Assembly: GCA_046153685.1 (NCBI GenBank)
Contig: JBJXGH010000068.1
Location: 1-21,332 of the forward strand
Direction of reading: 5' to 3'
DNA: 21,332 bases
Source: CAMAPP01 sp046153685
GTDB taxonomy: Bacteria; Pseudomonadota; Alphaproteobacteria; CADEGL01
Part shown: in pieces, positions 1-6,315 of the stretch
How positions within the stretch are numbered: position 1 is the stretch's first letter
How the letters are laid out: the number at the start of each line of letters is the position of its first letter
Made by a program: the position numbers and the translations under genes
Notes under the pieces: model-generated
The model's database searches: none
Told to the model about the DNA's origin: nothing
Seen by the model: the letters and a program-made list of their open reading frames with translations, nothing else

Positions 1-374
1 GCCTCGGGGATCATCGGCATGTAGATGATGACGCGGTCGCCCTTGGTCACGCCCTCGGCGGCGAGCGCGCCGGCAAAGCGCGCGACCTCGTCCAAGAGCT
101 CCCGATAGCTGATCGCGCGCACGATGCCGGTCATCGGACTGTCGTAGATAAGCGCCGCCTGCTCCCCGCGGCCAGCGGCAACGTGACGATCAAGCGCGTT
201 ATGGCAGGTATTGCACTCGGCTCCCGCATACCAGCGATAGAAGTAAGGCGCTCGGCTGGAATCGAGCACCCGGTCCCAGCGTTTGTACCAATGCATCGCC
301 TCGGCCGCTTCGGCCCAGAAGGCCTCGGGCTCGGCAAGCGAGCGGCGGTAGATTTCGGGATAACGGCTGGTCAT
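1..374 (-). CDS. prpE: Propionyl-CoA synthetase, N-terminal part (runs off window)
   Basis: About 124 N-terminal codons are visible. They begin MTSRYPEIYRRSLAEPEAFW, contain YKRWDRVLD and the hallmark AECNTCHNALDRHV, and reach KGDRVIIYMPMIPEA at the window edge. This is the N-terminal ACS domain of propionate-CoA ligases of the PrpE type, which make propionyl-CoA from propionate, ATP and CoA in the cytoplasm through an acyl-adenylate. The family is normally about 630 residues, so the AMP-binding P-loop and C-terminal lysine lie outside the window. The start is the ATG at 374, preceded by a GGAAG-like site. It is divergent from the acyl-CoA synthetase at 567, with 192 nt between starts. Acetyl-CoA synthetase is the alternative, but the cysteine-containing CNTCHNALDRHV stretch is more PrpE-like. 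Confidence 0.9.
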   Translation of the reverse strand, partial: MTSRYPEIYRRSLAEPEAFWAEAAEAMHWYKRWDRVLDSSRAPYFYRWYAGAECNTCHNALDRHVAAGRGEQAALIYDSPMTGIVRAISYRELLDEVARFAGALAAEGVTKGDRVIIYMPMIPE

Positions 375-566
375 GTCGTGCTTCCGGGCCTTCGCCCGCC
401 TCCCAATCGCGCGCCAAGGGATAGCACGCGGGCACGCGGGATCAAACGGCACGTCTGGCCATGTGACCCCACGCGTACGATCACGCCAGGCCATCGGCGC
501 GCTTGTCGATGTCCGCTGCTTGGCTTACCTAGCATTGCGGCGGTGGGACGGGGCGACGGAGGGACG

Positions 567-2207
567 ATGGCTGACGATTTCTTGGCGAAGGGGCCTTACG
601 AGCGCGACTTGGACAAGGGCGCGGCGAATTACGTGCCCCTGACGCCGCTCGGCTTCCTTGACCGGGCGGCCGCGATCTATCCCGAGCGCGCGGCGATTGT
701 CCACGGCACGCTTCGACGCAACTGGCGCGAGACACGCGCGCGGGCCCTGCGCCTTGCCTCGGCGCTCGCGCGGCGCGGAATCGGCCCCGGCGACACCGTC
801 GCGGTCATGGCGCCGAACGTACCGGAATTGTTCGAGGCGCATTTCGGCGTGCCCATGGCCGGCGCGGTTCTGAACGCGCTCAATACCCGCCTCGACGCCG
901 CGACCATCGCCTTCATTCTCGATCACGGCGAGGCCAAGGTTCTCCTCACCGACACGGAATTCGCGCCGACCATCGAGGCCGCGCTCGCCCTGTGCGAGCG
1001 AACGCCCCTGGTCATCGATATCGCCGCCCCCCACGGTCCCGGCGGCGCGCGCCTCGGCGCGCCCGACTACGAGAGTTTCCTTGCCGAGGGTGACCCGGAT
1101 TTTGCGTGGCGCAGGCCCACGGACGAATGGCAGGCCATCGCGCTGAATTACACCTCGGGCACAACGGGCGATCCCAAGGGCGTCGTCTATCATCACCGCG
1201 GCGCCTATCTCAACGCCATCGGCAATATCCTCGTCTGGGCCATGGCGCCGCAGCCGGTTTATCTGTGGACGCTACCGATGTTTCACTGCAATGGCTGGTG
1301 TTTTCCCTGGACCATCGCGGCGCTCGCGGGCACGAATATCTGCATGCGGCGGGTGGATGCGCGCGCGATCTTCGACGCGATAGCCAAGGACGGCGTCACG
1401 CATTTGTGCGGCGCGCCCATCGTGCTCGGCATGATCGTCAACGCCAAGGACGGGGACCGCCGCGAATTGCCGCGCCCGGTCGAGGTCATGACCGCCGCCG
1501 CGCCGCCGCCGCCCGCCGTGCTCGAAGCCATCGAGAAGCAGGGCTTCCGCGTGACGCATGTGTACGGCCTCACCGAGGTTTACGGCCCCGCAACGGTGTG
1601 CGCCTGGCACCCCGAATGGGACCGCGAGGATGCCACCGAGCGCGCGCGCCTTAAATCCCGCCAGGGCGTGCGCTATCCGGTGATGGAGGGGCTCATGGTC
1701 GCCGATCCCGCGACGCTCGCTCCGGTGCCCGCCGACGGCGCCACGCTGGGCGAGGTCTTCATGCGCGGCAATATCGTCATGAAGGGCTACCTTAAGAACA
1801 AGCGCGCAACCGCCGCGGCCTTCGCAGGCGGCTGGTTCCACACCGGCGATCTCGGCGTCATGCATCCCTCGGGCTATATCGAGCTCAAGGACCGCTCGAA
1901 GGACATCATCATTTCGGGCGGCGAGAACATCTCGACCATCGAGGTCGAGCAGGCGCTATACCGCCACCCGGCGGTGCTCGAGGCCGCCGTGGTCGCGCGC
2001 GCCGACGAAAAATGGGGCGAGACGCCTTGCGCCTTCGTCGCCCTCAAGGACGGCATGCAAGCGACCGAAGCCGAACTGATCGCCCATTGCCGCGCCAATC
2101 TCGCTCACTACAAGGCGCCGCGCGCGGTGGTTTTCGGTCCCCTGCCCAAGACATCTACGGGCAAGGTCCAAAAATTCGTGCTGCGCGAACGGACCAAAGC
2201 CCTCTAG
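567..2207 (+). CDS. AMP-dependent acyl-CoA synthetase (medium-chain/DmdB-AlkK-like)
   Basis: A 546-residue adenylate-forming enzyme that activates a carboxylic acid with ATP and joins it to CoA. The visible core motifs are the P-loop YTSGTTGDPKG at residues 195-205, YGLTE at 333-337, WFHTGD around 423-428, DRSKDIIISGGENIS starting near 442, and the catalytic lysine K533 in PKTSTGKVQK. Length and motif wording fit the clade that holds AlkK-like medium-chain ligases and DmdB (methylmercaptopropionate-CoA ligase). The substrate cannot be read from sequence. The ATG at 567 is chosen because it follows a purine-rich GGAGGGAC site and gives the usual N-terminus; the reading frame stays open 128 codons further upstream but there it is antisense to prpE. 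The divergent prpE neighbour suggests short or medium organic acid use. Confidence 0.92.
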   Translation: MADDFLAKGPYERDLDKGAANYVPLTPLGFLDRAAAIYPERAAIVHGTLRRNWRETRARALRLASALARRGIGPGDTVAVMAPNVPELFEAHFGVPMAGAVLNALNTRLDAATIAFILDHGEAKVLLTDTEFAPTIEAALALCERTPLVIDIAAPHGPGGARLGAPDYESFLAEGDPDFAWRRPTDEWQAIALNYTSGTTGDPKGVVYHHRGAYLNAIGNILVWAMAPQPVYLWTLPMFHCNGWCFPWTIAALAGTNICMRRVDARAIFDAIAKDGVTHLCGAPIVLGMIVNAKDGDRRELPRPVEVMTAAAPPPPAVLEAIEKQGFRVTHVYGLTEVYGPATVCAWHPEWDREDATERARLKSRQGVRYPVMEGLMVADPATLAPVPADGATLGEVFMRGNIVMKGYLKNKRATAAAFAGGWFHTGDLGVMHPSGYIELKDRSKDIIISGGENISTIEVEQALYRHPAVLEAAVVARADEKWGETPCAFVALKDGMQATEAELIAHCRANLAHYKAPRAVVFGPLPKTSTGKVQKFVLRERTKAL

Positions 2208-2208
2208 C

Positions 2209-2227
2209 GCCGCCCGCGGCGGGCGGC
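2209..2227. terminator. GC hairpin between convergent genes
   Basis: A perfect 7-bp stem (GCCGCCC at 2209-2215, GGGCGGC at 2221-2227) with a 5-nt loop begins 2 nt after the acyl-CoA synthetase stop and lies before the end of the convergent DUF465 gene. It has no T-run on either side, so termination is inferred from position and stem strength only. Confidence 0.4.
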
Positions 2228-2277
2228 TTCGGGCCGCAGACGAAATCGGCGGACCTCGGGGCCCGCCCTCGTGTGCG

Positions 2278-2448
2278 TCAATCGCGCGCCTGACAGCGCA
2301 GCAACTCGTCTTTTATCTTGAGCTTCAATCGCTTGAGCTCGTGAACCTGGAGGTCGTCCGATCCCGGCTTTCGTTCGAGATCCGCTATCTGTTTGTCGAG
2401 TTCGGCGTGTTTGGCCTTCAAGCTATCGAGTTGCTGCTCCGAAACCAC
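2278..2448 (-). CDS. DUF465 / YdcH-family small protein, copy 1
   Basis: A 56-residue protein starting at a GTG (2448) with a GAGGAGGG site just upstream; no ATG gives the full domain. The sequence is a charged amphipathic helical hairpin: a first helix around residues 5-27 (LDSLKAKHAELDKQIADLE), a short loop KPGSDD, then a second helix with the family signature HELKRLKLKIKDEL at residues 36-49. This matches the YdcH/DUF465 family, whose members end in LKKxxLxLKDEx; their molecular function is not established. It lies 118 nt downstream of the DUF2390 gene on the same strand and could be co-transcribed with it. A second family member lies at 3345-3557. Confidence 0.85.
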   Translation of the reverse strand: MVSEQQLDSLKAKHAELDKQIADLERKPGSDDLQVHELKRLKLKIKDELLRCQARD

Positions 2449-2566
2449 GATTGCCCTCCTCGATTGTGCACTCCCGCGCCGCAGCCGCTAAGGCCACACC
2501 GCGCGACCGGCCGCAATGATAGCCTTCCCCGCGCCCCGATCAACCGTGCCGCCGCCGCAACCGCGC

Positions 2567-3121
2567 TCAGGCATAGACAGCGGCGAGCGCGCCCTTGGCC
2601 CCCTCGCCATCGCCCATGGCCGCGCCGAGCAAGGTCGCGAGGTGTGTCATATCCTCGGCCCCGGCCTTGATGCCGCACGCATCGAGATAGGATTTGAGGC
2701 TCGCGGCACCGTCGCGCACCCGCTGCTCGGACGCGCGCGCCGCATCGGGCGCGCGCGGCACCGCGGATTCAAGCATCATTTGCTCGATGCGCTCGGCGGC
2801 CAATTCCTGGCCGAAAATCTCCTTGCGCAACGTTTCGGGCAAGCCCGCAGGCGTGCCAGGAAAACCCTCTTTCAGCTTGCGGCGCACAAGACGGATGGCA
2901 TTCACGACCTGGGCCTGCCAGGGATCGGCCAAAGCCTTGGCCTTCGCCGCCTCGGCCGCGCCGAGCGCACCCCGCCCGGTTACTGCCAAGAAGCAGCAAA
3001 ACAGCAGGATATCGACGTCCAGCCCGCGCTTGTCCTGCAGCGCGATAACGGCTGGAGAGACGCCATCCTTGCCGTAGATCTGCAAGGTGAAATCCCAGAA
3101 CTCGCTCTTCGGAAAATCCAT
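2567..3121 (-). CDS. DUF2390 (TIGR02444) family protein
   Basis: A 184-residue protein. The N-terminus carries the family signature FWDFTLQIYGKDGVSPAVIALQ (residues 8-29, broken here by no gap) followed by DKRGLDVDILLFCCFLAVTGRG (30-51), the pattern that defines TIGR02444/DUF2390. The rest is alpha-helical and charged, with RLVRRKLKEGFPG near 77-89. The function of the family is unknown, and no catalytic motif, signal peptide or convincing membrane segment is seen. The start at 3121 is favoured by a perfect AAGGAGG site 4 nt upstream. An in-frame extension to 3214 would add only residues encoded by a tandem repeat. The gene is divergent from the second DUF465 gene. Confidence 0.85.
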   Translation of the reverse strand: MDFPKSEFWDFTLQIYGKDGVSPAVIALQDKRGLDVDILLFCCFLAVTGRGALGAAEAAKAKALADPWQAQVVNAIRLVRRKLKEGFPGTPAGLPETLRKEIFGQELAAERIEQMMLESAVPRAPDAARASEQRVRDGAASLKSYLDACGIKAGAEDMTHLATLLGAAMGDGEGAKGALAAVYA

Positions 3122-3125
3122 GTCG

Positions 3126-3132
3126 CCTCCTT
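3126..3132 (-). promoter_or_regulatory. Strong Shine-Dalgarno of the DUF2390 gene
   Basis: AAGGAGG on the minus strand, 4 nt before the ATG at 3121. It decides the start against the upstream in-frame start at 3214, which would translate the 15-bp repeats. Confidence 0.8.
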
Positions 3133-3158
3133 GCCGCGAAACAGTTTGGGCCGCCCAA

Positions 3159-3228
3159 CCTTGGATCACCCGGCCTTGGATTATCCAGCCTTGGATCATC
3201 CAGTCTTGGAGCACCCTGTCTTGATCGC
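3159..3228. repeat. 15-bp tandem repeat with internal palindrome, about 4.7 copies
   Basis: CCTTGGA or its variant TCTTGGA recurs at 3159, 3174, 3189 and 3204, with a decayed copy (TCTTGAT) at 3219, always with a period of 15. The two central units contain perfect interrupted palindromes TGGATnATCCA (3177-3187 and 3192-3202). The flanking units are diverged forms (TGGATCACCCG, TGGAGCACCCT). The array fills the 5' leader of the DUF2390 gene in the spacer between the divergent DUF2390 and DUF465 genes. It could be an operator array, or a simple slippage repeat. Both the period and the palindromes can be read directly. Confidence 0.85.
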
Positions 3229-3344
3229 GCCATCATGGCCGGGACCGCTGCCACCGGCGAGCGGTTTTTGCTATGGTCCGTACAATGGTCGGACGGTTGA
3301 CATGGTCCGGCCGATGGCGCGGCGGAAAGTCGAGGGATTTTGGC

Positions 3345-3557
3345 GTGAGGTTGAGCGAGGAAGAGGCGGCCTACTTGCGCAAGCGCCTCGCCGATCTTCA
3401 TAGCGAGCACCGCGATCTCGACGACGTGATCGCCCGGCAGGAAGAGACCAGGCCTGCGGATTTGTTGCAGATTCAGCGCCTGAAGAAGCGAAAATTGCGC
3501 CTGAAGGACGAAATGGCGCAAATCGAAAGTCGGCTGTTGCCCGATATCATCGCCTGA
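3345..3557 (+). CDS. DUF465 / YdcH-family small protein, copy 2
   Basis: A 70-residue helical protein with a GTG start at 3345, chosen because CGAGGG lies 8 nt upstream and the protein then begins MRLSEEEAAYLRKRLADLH. An upstream ATG at 3273 is in frame, but its extra 24 residues are compositionally unlike the family. Helix 1 spans roughly residues 4-34, a loop RQEETRPAD follows, and helix 2 carries the DUF465 signature LKKRKLRLKDEM at about 46-57. The family function is unknown. It is divergent from the DUF2390 gene and convergent with the GGDEF gene (27 nt between stops). Copy 1 at 2278-2448 shares the signature but is otherwise diverged, so this is not a recent duplication. Confidence 0.88.
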   Translation: MRLSEEEAAYLRKRLADLHSEHRDLDDVIARQEETRPADLLQIQRLKKRKLRLKDEMAQIESRLLPDIIA

Positions 3558-3584
3558 GCGCCGCGTGCGCGGCCGCGCCTCGGC

Positions 3585-4301
3585 TCAAGCCCGCGCGGCT
3601 TCGTTTTTGTGGCGGTACATGGCGCGGTCGGCCGCCTCGAGAACGGCATCCGCGCTTTCTCCCTGGGCGAAGGTATAGGCGCCGAAGGAAACCCGGATAT
3701 CGATTGTCGCCCCCTTCCACTCGATGCTCTGACGCGCGACATCCTGGGACAGGCTCTGGGCCTTTTCGTGCGCCGTGGCGGCATCGGCATGGGCGAGGAT
3801 GACCCCGAACTCGTCGCCGCCGAGCCGACCGACCACGTCCGATTCGCGGACGTTTTCGGCGAGCACGCGCGAGACGTGCACCAGCGCCGCGTCACCCGCG
3901 GCATGGCCGTGAGTGTCGTTGATGCGTTTCATGCCGTTGACGTCGAAATAGAGCACGCTCGAGGGGACGCCGTATCGATTGGCGTAGGACATGACGCGCG
4001 ACAGCTCGCGCACGAACGCGCGCCGATTGACGACCGGAACCAGAGTGTCCTGATCGGCCAGCTGCTCAAGATAGGCAATGCGGCGCTGGGACTGCTGCAC
4101 CTCGTCGCGCAGGCGATGGACCTCGGACAAGAGCGACATGATCGCCGCGCGAACCTTGGGGGTAAGCTCGATTTCGGGAATGCCAAGCACGCCGGCCGAA
4201 TCGCCAATATTGGCGACCGTCGCCGAACCGACCGCGCGCGCGGGCGCCGCGCGGCGCACGGCGTTAGTGTAGGGCGTGGTTTTAACGTCGCCAATCTTCA
4301 T
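3585..4301 (-). CDS. GGDEF-domain diguanylate cyclase
   Basis: A 238-residue soluble protein predicted to make cyclic di-GMP from two GTP. Residues 1-45 are low-complexity and without a recognisable fold. A helical, coiled-coil-like linker (EVHRLRDEVQQSQRRIAYLEQL, about 60-81) leads into DQDTLVPVVNRRAF (84-96). The GGDEF domain follows: FDVNGMKRINDTHGHAAGD (119-137) with the metal-binding Asp and the substrate-contacting N and D residues, then RLGGDEF with the intact active-site GGDEF at 161-165. An I-site RESD (152-155) sits exactly five residues upstream, so product inhibition is expected. No PAS, GAF, REC or membrane segment is present, so dimerisation probably uses the coiled coil. The start at 4301 has only a weak ribosome site. 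Confidence 0.93.
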   Translation of the reverse strand: MKIGDVKTTPYTNAVRRAAPARAVGSATVANIGDSAGVLGIPEIELTPKVRAAIMSLLSEVHRLRDEVQQSQRRIAYLEQLADQDTLVPVVNRRAFVRELSRVMSYANRYGVPSSVLYFDVNGMKRINDTHGHAAGDAALVHVSRVLAENVRESDVVGRLGGDEFGVILAHADAATAHEKAQSLSQDVARQSIEWKGATIDIRVSFGAYTFAQGESADAVLEAADRAMYRHKNEAARA

Positions 4302-4304
4302 CTA

Positions 4305-4337
4305 TGGCCCGCGTTGTGCATTTGGCCCGCATTGCGT
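4305..4337. repeat. 18-bp imperfect direct repeat upstream of the GGDEF gene
   Basis: TGGCCCGCgTTGtG (4305-4318) recurs as TGGCCCGCaTTGcG (4323-4336), a period of 18 with 12 of 14 positions equal. It lies directly upstream of the GGDEF start, where a regulator or leader element could act. Function is not known. Confidence 0.4.
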
Positions 4338-4434
4338 CGCGGATGGCTCAAAGCCACATCTCCCGGACAAGACATATTCACCGCCAGGTGGTTAACGGAG
4401 ATTGAAGGCGGCGCTATCCGAATGCACGGCTCCG

Positions 4435-5193
4435 CTATTTTGTTTCAGACCACGTCTTCTCGCCCTGGTTCTGGCCCTGGCCCTCAGCGGGAAAAGGCGG
4501 CTTCCCCACCTTGCTAGGGAAGGGAAAGCCTTTGAAAATCTTGAATAATTCCCCGACCATCCGGGGCACCCGGAGGACTTCGGCGATGCGCCGGTCGAGA
4601 AAGCGCCAGCTAGCCTCCTGGCCCTCGGACGCATCGTCGAGCCAATGCAGCAAGGTGGCCATATAGACGCCCGCGAGCAGGCCGCGCTTGGAATAGAAAT
4701 TGAAATCGACCGATTCGTCGCCCGCGCCGTGCCAGATCGCATCGACCGTGCGGTACAGGCACGCGAGCGAGACGCCGAGATTTGTCGGCAGCGCGAGCGT
4801 GACGAGCGCGCGGCGGATGGCCTCGCGGTTCTGGGCGTTGCCCTCGAGCCGGGCGCGCACCGCGAAGGCCACGCGTTCGCGCACCCGCATCCGCGACATG
4901 TCGGCGCCCTCCATCGCCACCAACATGCGCGCATCCGCGAGGCGGCTGTGGTGCTCGATCGCTTCGAGCGCGCCACCCGGAAAGGCGTTCTGCGCCTCGG
5001 CACGGTCGTAACCACAGTCCTCGGCGCCGGATTGGAGGGCGGCGAGGGACCAGCCTGCAAAGGGCACATGCGCGAGAGTGGCGGCGAGGATGGCCGCGCG
5101 CTTTTCCTCGTGCGCGTCCCGATGCCCGTCCGGCGGCAGCGCGCCGGCGGCGCCTCCGGCCTCGCCCTGGCCCGCGGTCCTGGTCTTTGCCAT
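4435..5193 (-). CDS. coq9: COQ9-family ubiquinone biosynthesis protein
   Basis: A 252-residue protein of the COQ9 / 'rpsU-divergently transcribed' family. Family members are lipid-binding, TetR-like helical proteins that support ubiquinone (CoQ) hydroxylation steps, acting with Coq7-type enzymes at the membrane. The diagnostic C-terminal block is DESVDFNFYSKRGLLAGVY continuing to MATLLHWLDD at residues 159-187. Upstream it has the expected helical region with HVPFAGWSLAAL (42-53). The tail from about 230 is polar and probably disordered. The ATG at 5193 has a weak GGCGGG site. The gene follows def by 29 nt on the same strand. In many alphaproteobacteria coq9 is directly divergent from rpsU; here def sits between them. 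Confidence 0.9.
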   Translation of the reverse strand: MAKTRTAGQGEAGGAAGALPPDGHRDAHEEKRAAILAATLAHVPFAGWSLAALQSGAEDCGYDRAEAQNAFPGGALEAIEHHSRLADARMLVAMEGADMSRMRVRERVAFAVRARLEGNAQNREAIRRALVTLALPTNLGVSLACLYRTVDAIWHGAGDESVDFNFYSKRGLLAGVYMATLLHWLDDASEGQEASWRFLDRRIAEVLRVPRMVGELFKIFKGFPFPSKVGKPPFPAEGQGQNQGEKTWSETK

Positions 5194-5222
5194 GTTCGCA
5201 CCCGCCTATTGCAGCTATTGCG

Positions 5223-5771
5223 TCAGTCCGCCGCCGCGGCGCGTGTTGCCAAGGCCGGCGACAATGCACGCCGCACCTCGTCAACATACCCGAAGCTCCG
5301 CATGTCGGTCATGCGTTGCGGAAAGAGAATTCCGTCAAGGTGATCGCACTCGTGCTGCACCACCCTGGCATGGAAACCGTCCACCTCGCGCGAGAACTCC
5401 ACGCCGTCGAGGCCATGGGCGGTGTAGCGCACCTGGCGGAAACGCGGCACCGCGCCCACGAACCCAGGCACGGACAGACAGCCTTCGAAATCGAGCGTGG
5501 TTTCCTCCGATAGAAACTCTATTCGGGGATTGACGAGCACGGTCAGCGGCACACCCTGCCTGCCGCCCCGGCCGGGCAACACGCGAAAAACCACGACCCG
5601 CAGTCCGACATGGACCTGCGGCGCGGCCAGCCCCGAGCCGTCGATATCCTCGACGGTCTCGATCATGCCAGCCACCAGGCGCCCAATCGCGGGCGCCGTC
5701 GGGTCCTCGACCTCGGCGGCCCGGCGCTTGAGAATGGGGTGGCCCATGCGGGCGATCTTGAAGATCGGCAT
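5223..5771 (-). CDS. def: Peptide deformylase
   Basis: A 182-residue metalloenzyme that removes the formyl group from the initiator methionine of nascent proteins. All three family motifs are present: GSGLAAPQ (residues 45-52), EGCLSVPG (96-103) with metal ligand Cys98, and QHECDHLDG (139-147) with ligands His140 and His144 and catalytic Glu141. Length fits the family. The EGCLSVPGFVGAVPR wording, with G rather than E after SVP, is of the second deformylase type often found as an extra copy in proteobacteria, so the genome may hold another def. The start MPIFKIARMGHPIL at 5771 is the usual N-terminus; a GTG at 5834 would add 21 atypical residues. It probably forms a unit with coq9 downstream. 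Confidence 0.93.
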   Translation of the reverse strand: MPIFKIARMGHPILKRRAAEVEDPTAPAIGRLVAGMIETVEDIDGSGLAAPQVHVGLRVVVFRVLPGRGGRQGVPLTVLVNPRIEFLSEETTLDFEGCLSVPGFVGAVPRFRQVRYTAHGLDGVEFSREVDGFHARVVQHECDHLDGILFPQRMTDMRSFGYVDEVRRALSPALATRAAAAD

Positions 5772-5784
5772 GGCTCGGAATATG

Positions 5785-5836
5785 GGGTGTCCGCCGGTCC
5801 GGGTAAATCTCCGGGTTCCCAGGGCGTCAGACACCC
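5785..5836 (-). other. Inverted repeat upstream of def
   Basis: GGGTGTC (5785-5791) pairs with GACACCC (5830-5836). Inside this, CGCC (5792-5795) can pair with GGCG (5823-5826) after a three-base bulge, and TCCGGGT occurs twice (5798-5804, 5810-5816). It lies in the def/rpsU divergent spacer and would be in the def leader if transcription starts beyond 5836. A regulatory role is only a possibility. Confidence 0.35.
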
Positions 5837-6012
5837 GGGGTCGCCTCGCCCCCCTGGGGCTGCGTGCCTTCCTACCGACCCGTCACCCTGCGGCACCCGG
5901 CTGGGCCACGCTCGAATATCTGCCACCTCACCCCTTCACAGACCAGGGGGATTGTGTTACCCACTTGCTTGCCGTGGCACGAATTCTTGGGTGCCGCGAA
6001 CAGGTGTATATG

Positions 6013-6027
6013 CCCCTCATGGAGGGG
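6013..6027 (+). promoter_or_regulatory. Hairpin that hides the rpsU Shine-Dalgarno
   Basis: CCCCTC (6013-6018) and GAGGGG (6022-6027) form a perfect 6-bp stem with a 3-nt ATG loop, extendable by a G-U pair. The right arm is the GGAGGGG Shine-Dalgarno of rpsU, 10 nt before its GTG. If the transcript includes 6013, ribosome access depends on this structure. A TATATG hexamer (6007-6012) just upstream could be a -10 element, which would make the leader start inside the stem, so the transcript start decides the matter. Confidence 0.5.
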
Positions 6028-6037
6028 TCCATCGGGA

Positions 6038-6253
6038 GTGACGGTCATCGTCCAGGTCATCGTACGCGACAACAACGTCGACCAGGCGCTGCGCGCGCTA
6101 AAGAAAAAAATGCAGCGCGAGGGCGTGTTCCGGGAGATGAAATTACGCCGGCATTTCGAGAAGCCGTCCGAGAAGCGTGCCCGCGAGCGCGCCGAAGCGA
6201 TTCGACGTTCGCGCAAGCTCCTGCGTAAGCGCATGGAGCGCGAAGGCTACTAG
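6038..6253 (+). CDS. rpsU: Small ribosomal subunit protein bS21
   Basis: A 71-residue, highly basic protein. After the first residues, QVIVRDNNVDQALRALKKKM (6-25) is the bS21 N-terminus that contacts 16S rRNA near the anti-Shine-Dalgarno. It is followed by QREGVFREMKLRRHFEKPSE and an Arg/Lys/Glu-rich C-terminal helix ending in KRMEREGY. bS21 helps base-pairing between mRNA leader and 16S rRNA during initiation. The start is the GTG at 6038, ten nucleotides after GGAGGGG; no ATG gives the family N-terminus. The gene is divergent from def (266 nt between starts) and is followed by two GC-rich hairpins. Its ribosome site lies in a hairpin, which may provide translational control. Confidence 0.95.
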   Translation: MTVIVQVIVRDNNVDQALRALKKKMQREGVFREMKLRRHFEKPSEKRARERAEAIRRSRKLLRKRMEREGY

Positions 6254-6279
6254 GGCCAGCCCACTCCCATTCACCAGAG

Positions 6280-6301
6280 GGCGGCCCGATCCTGGGCCGC
6301 C
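6280..6301 (+). terminator. First hairpin after rpsU
   Basis: GGCGGCCC (6280-6287) and GGGCCGCC (6294-6301) form a perfect 8-bp stem with a 6-nt loop, 26 nt after the rpsU stop. No T-run follows, so it may act with the next hairpin or protect the 3' end. Confidence 0.45.
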
Positions 6302-6315
6302 TGGCGTCCGAGAAA

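Noticed and set aside
183..566. A 128-codon upstream extension of the acyl-CoA synthetase frame
   Set aside because: It is antisense to the prpE N-terminus, has no family resemblance, and the ATG at 567 has a proper ribosome site and gives the normal length.
3297..3325. TTGACA at 3297-3302 as a -35 box for the second DUF465 gene
   Set aside because: No -10-like hexamer occurs at 16-18 nt spacing; the downstream sequence is GC-rich.
2516..3403. A 295-codon plus-strand open frame opposite the DUF2390 gene
   Set aside because: It is a mirror of the real gene plus the tandem repeat (reading LDHPA-like pentapeptides) and has no ribosome site or family match.
4391..4408. GTTAAC-containing stretch upstream of the GGDEF gene as a CtrA site
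   Set aside because: Only one TTAA half-site is exact; the second half at the right spacing reads TGAA, so the match is too weak.
4392..5201. A 269-codon minus-strand frame overlapping coq9
   Set aside because: Arg/Ser/Pro-rich shadow of coq9 in another frame, without any domain.
5975..5990. A sigma-54-like site TGGCACGAATTCTTGG upstream of rpsU
   Set aside because: The -12 part would be TTGG rather than TTGC and lies one base too far from the -24 GG, so the strict spacing of sigma-54 promoters is not met.
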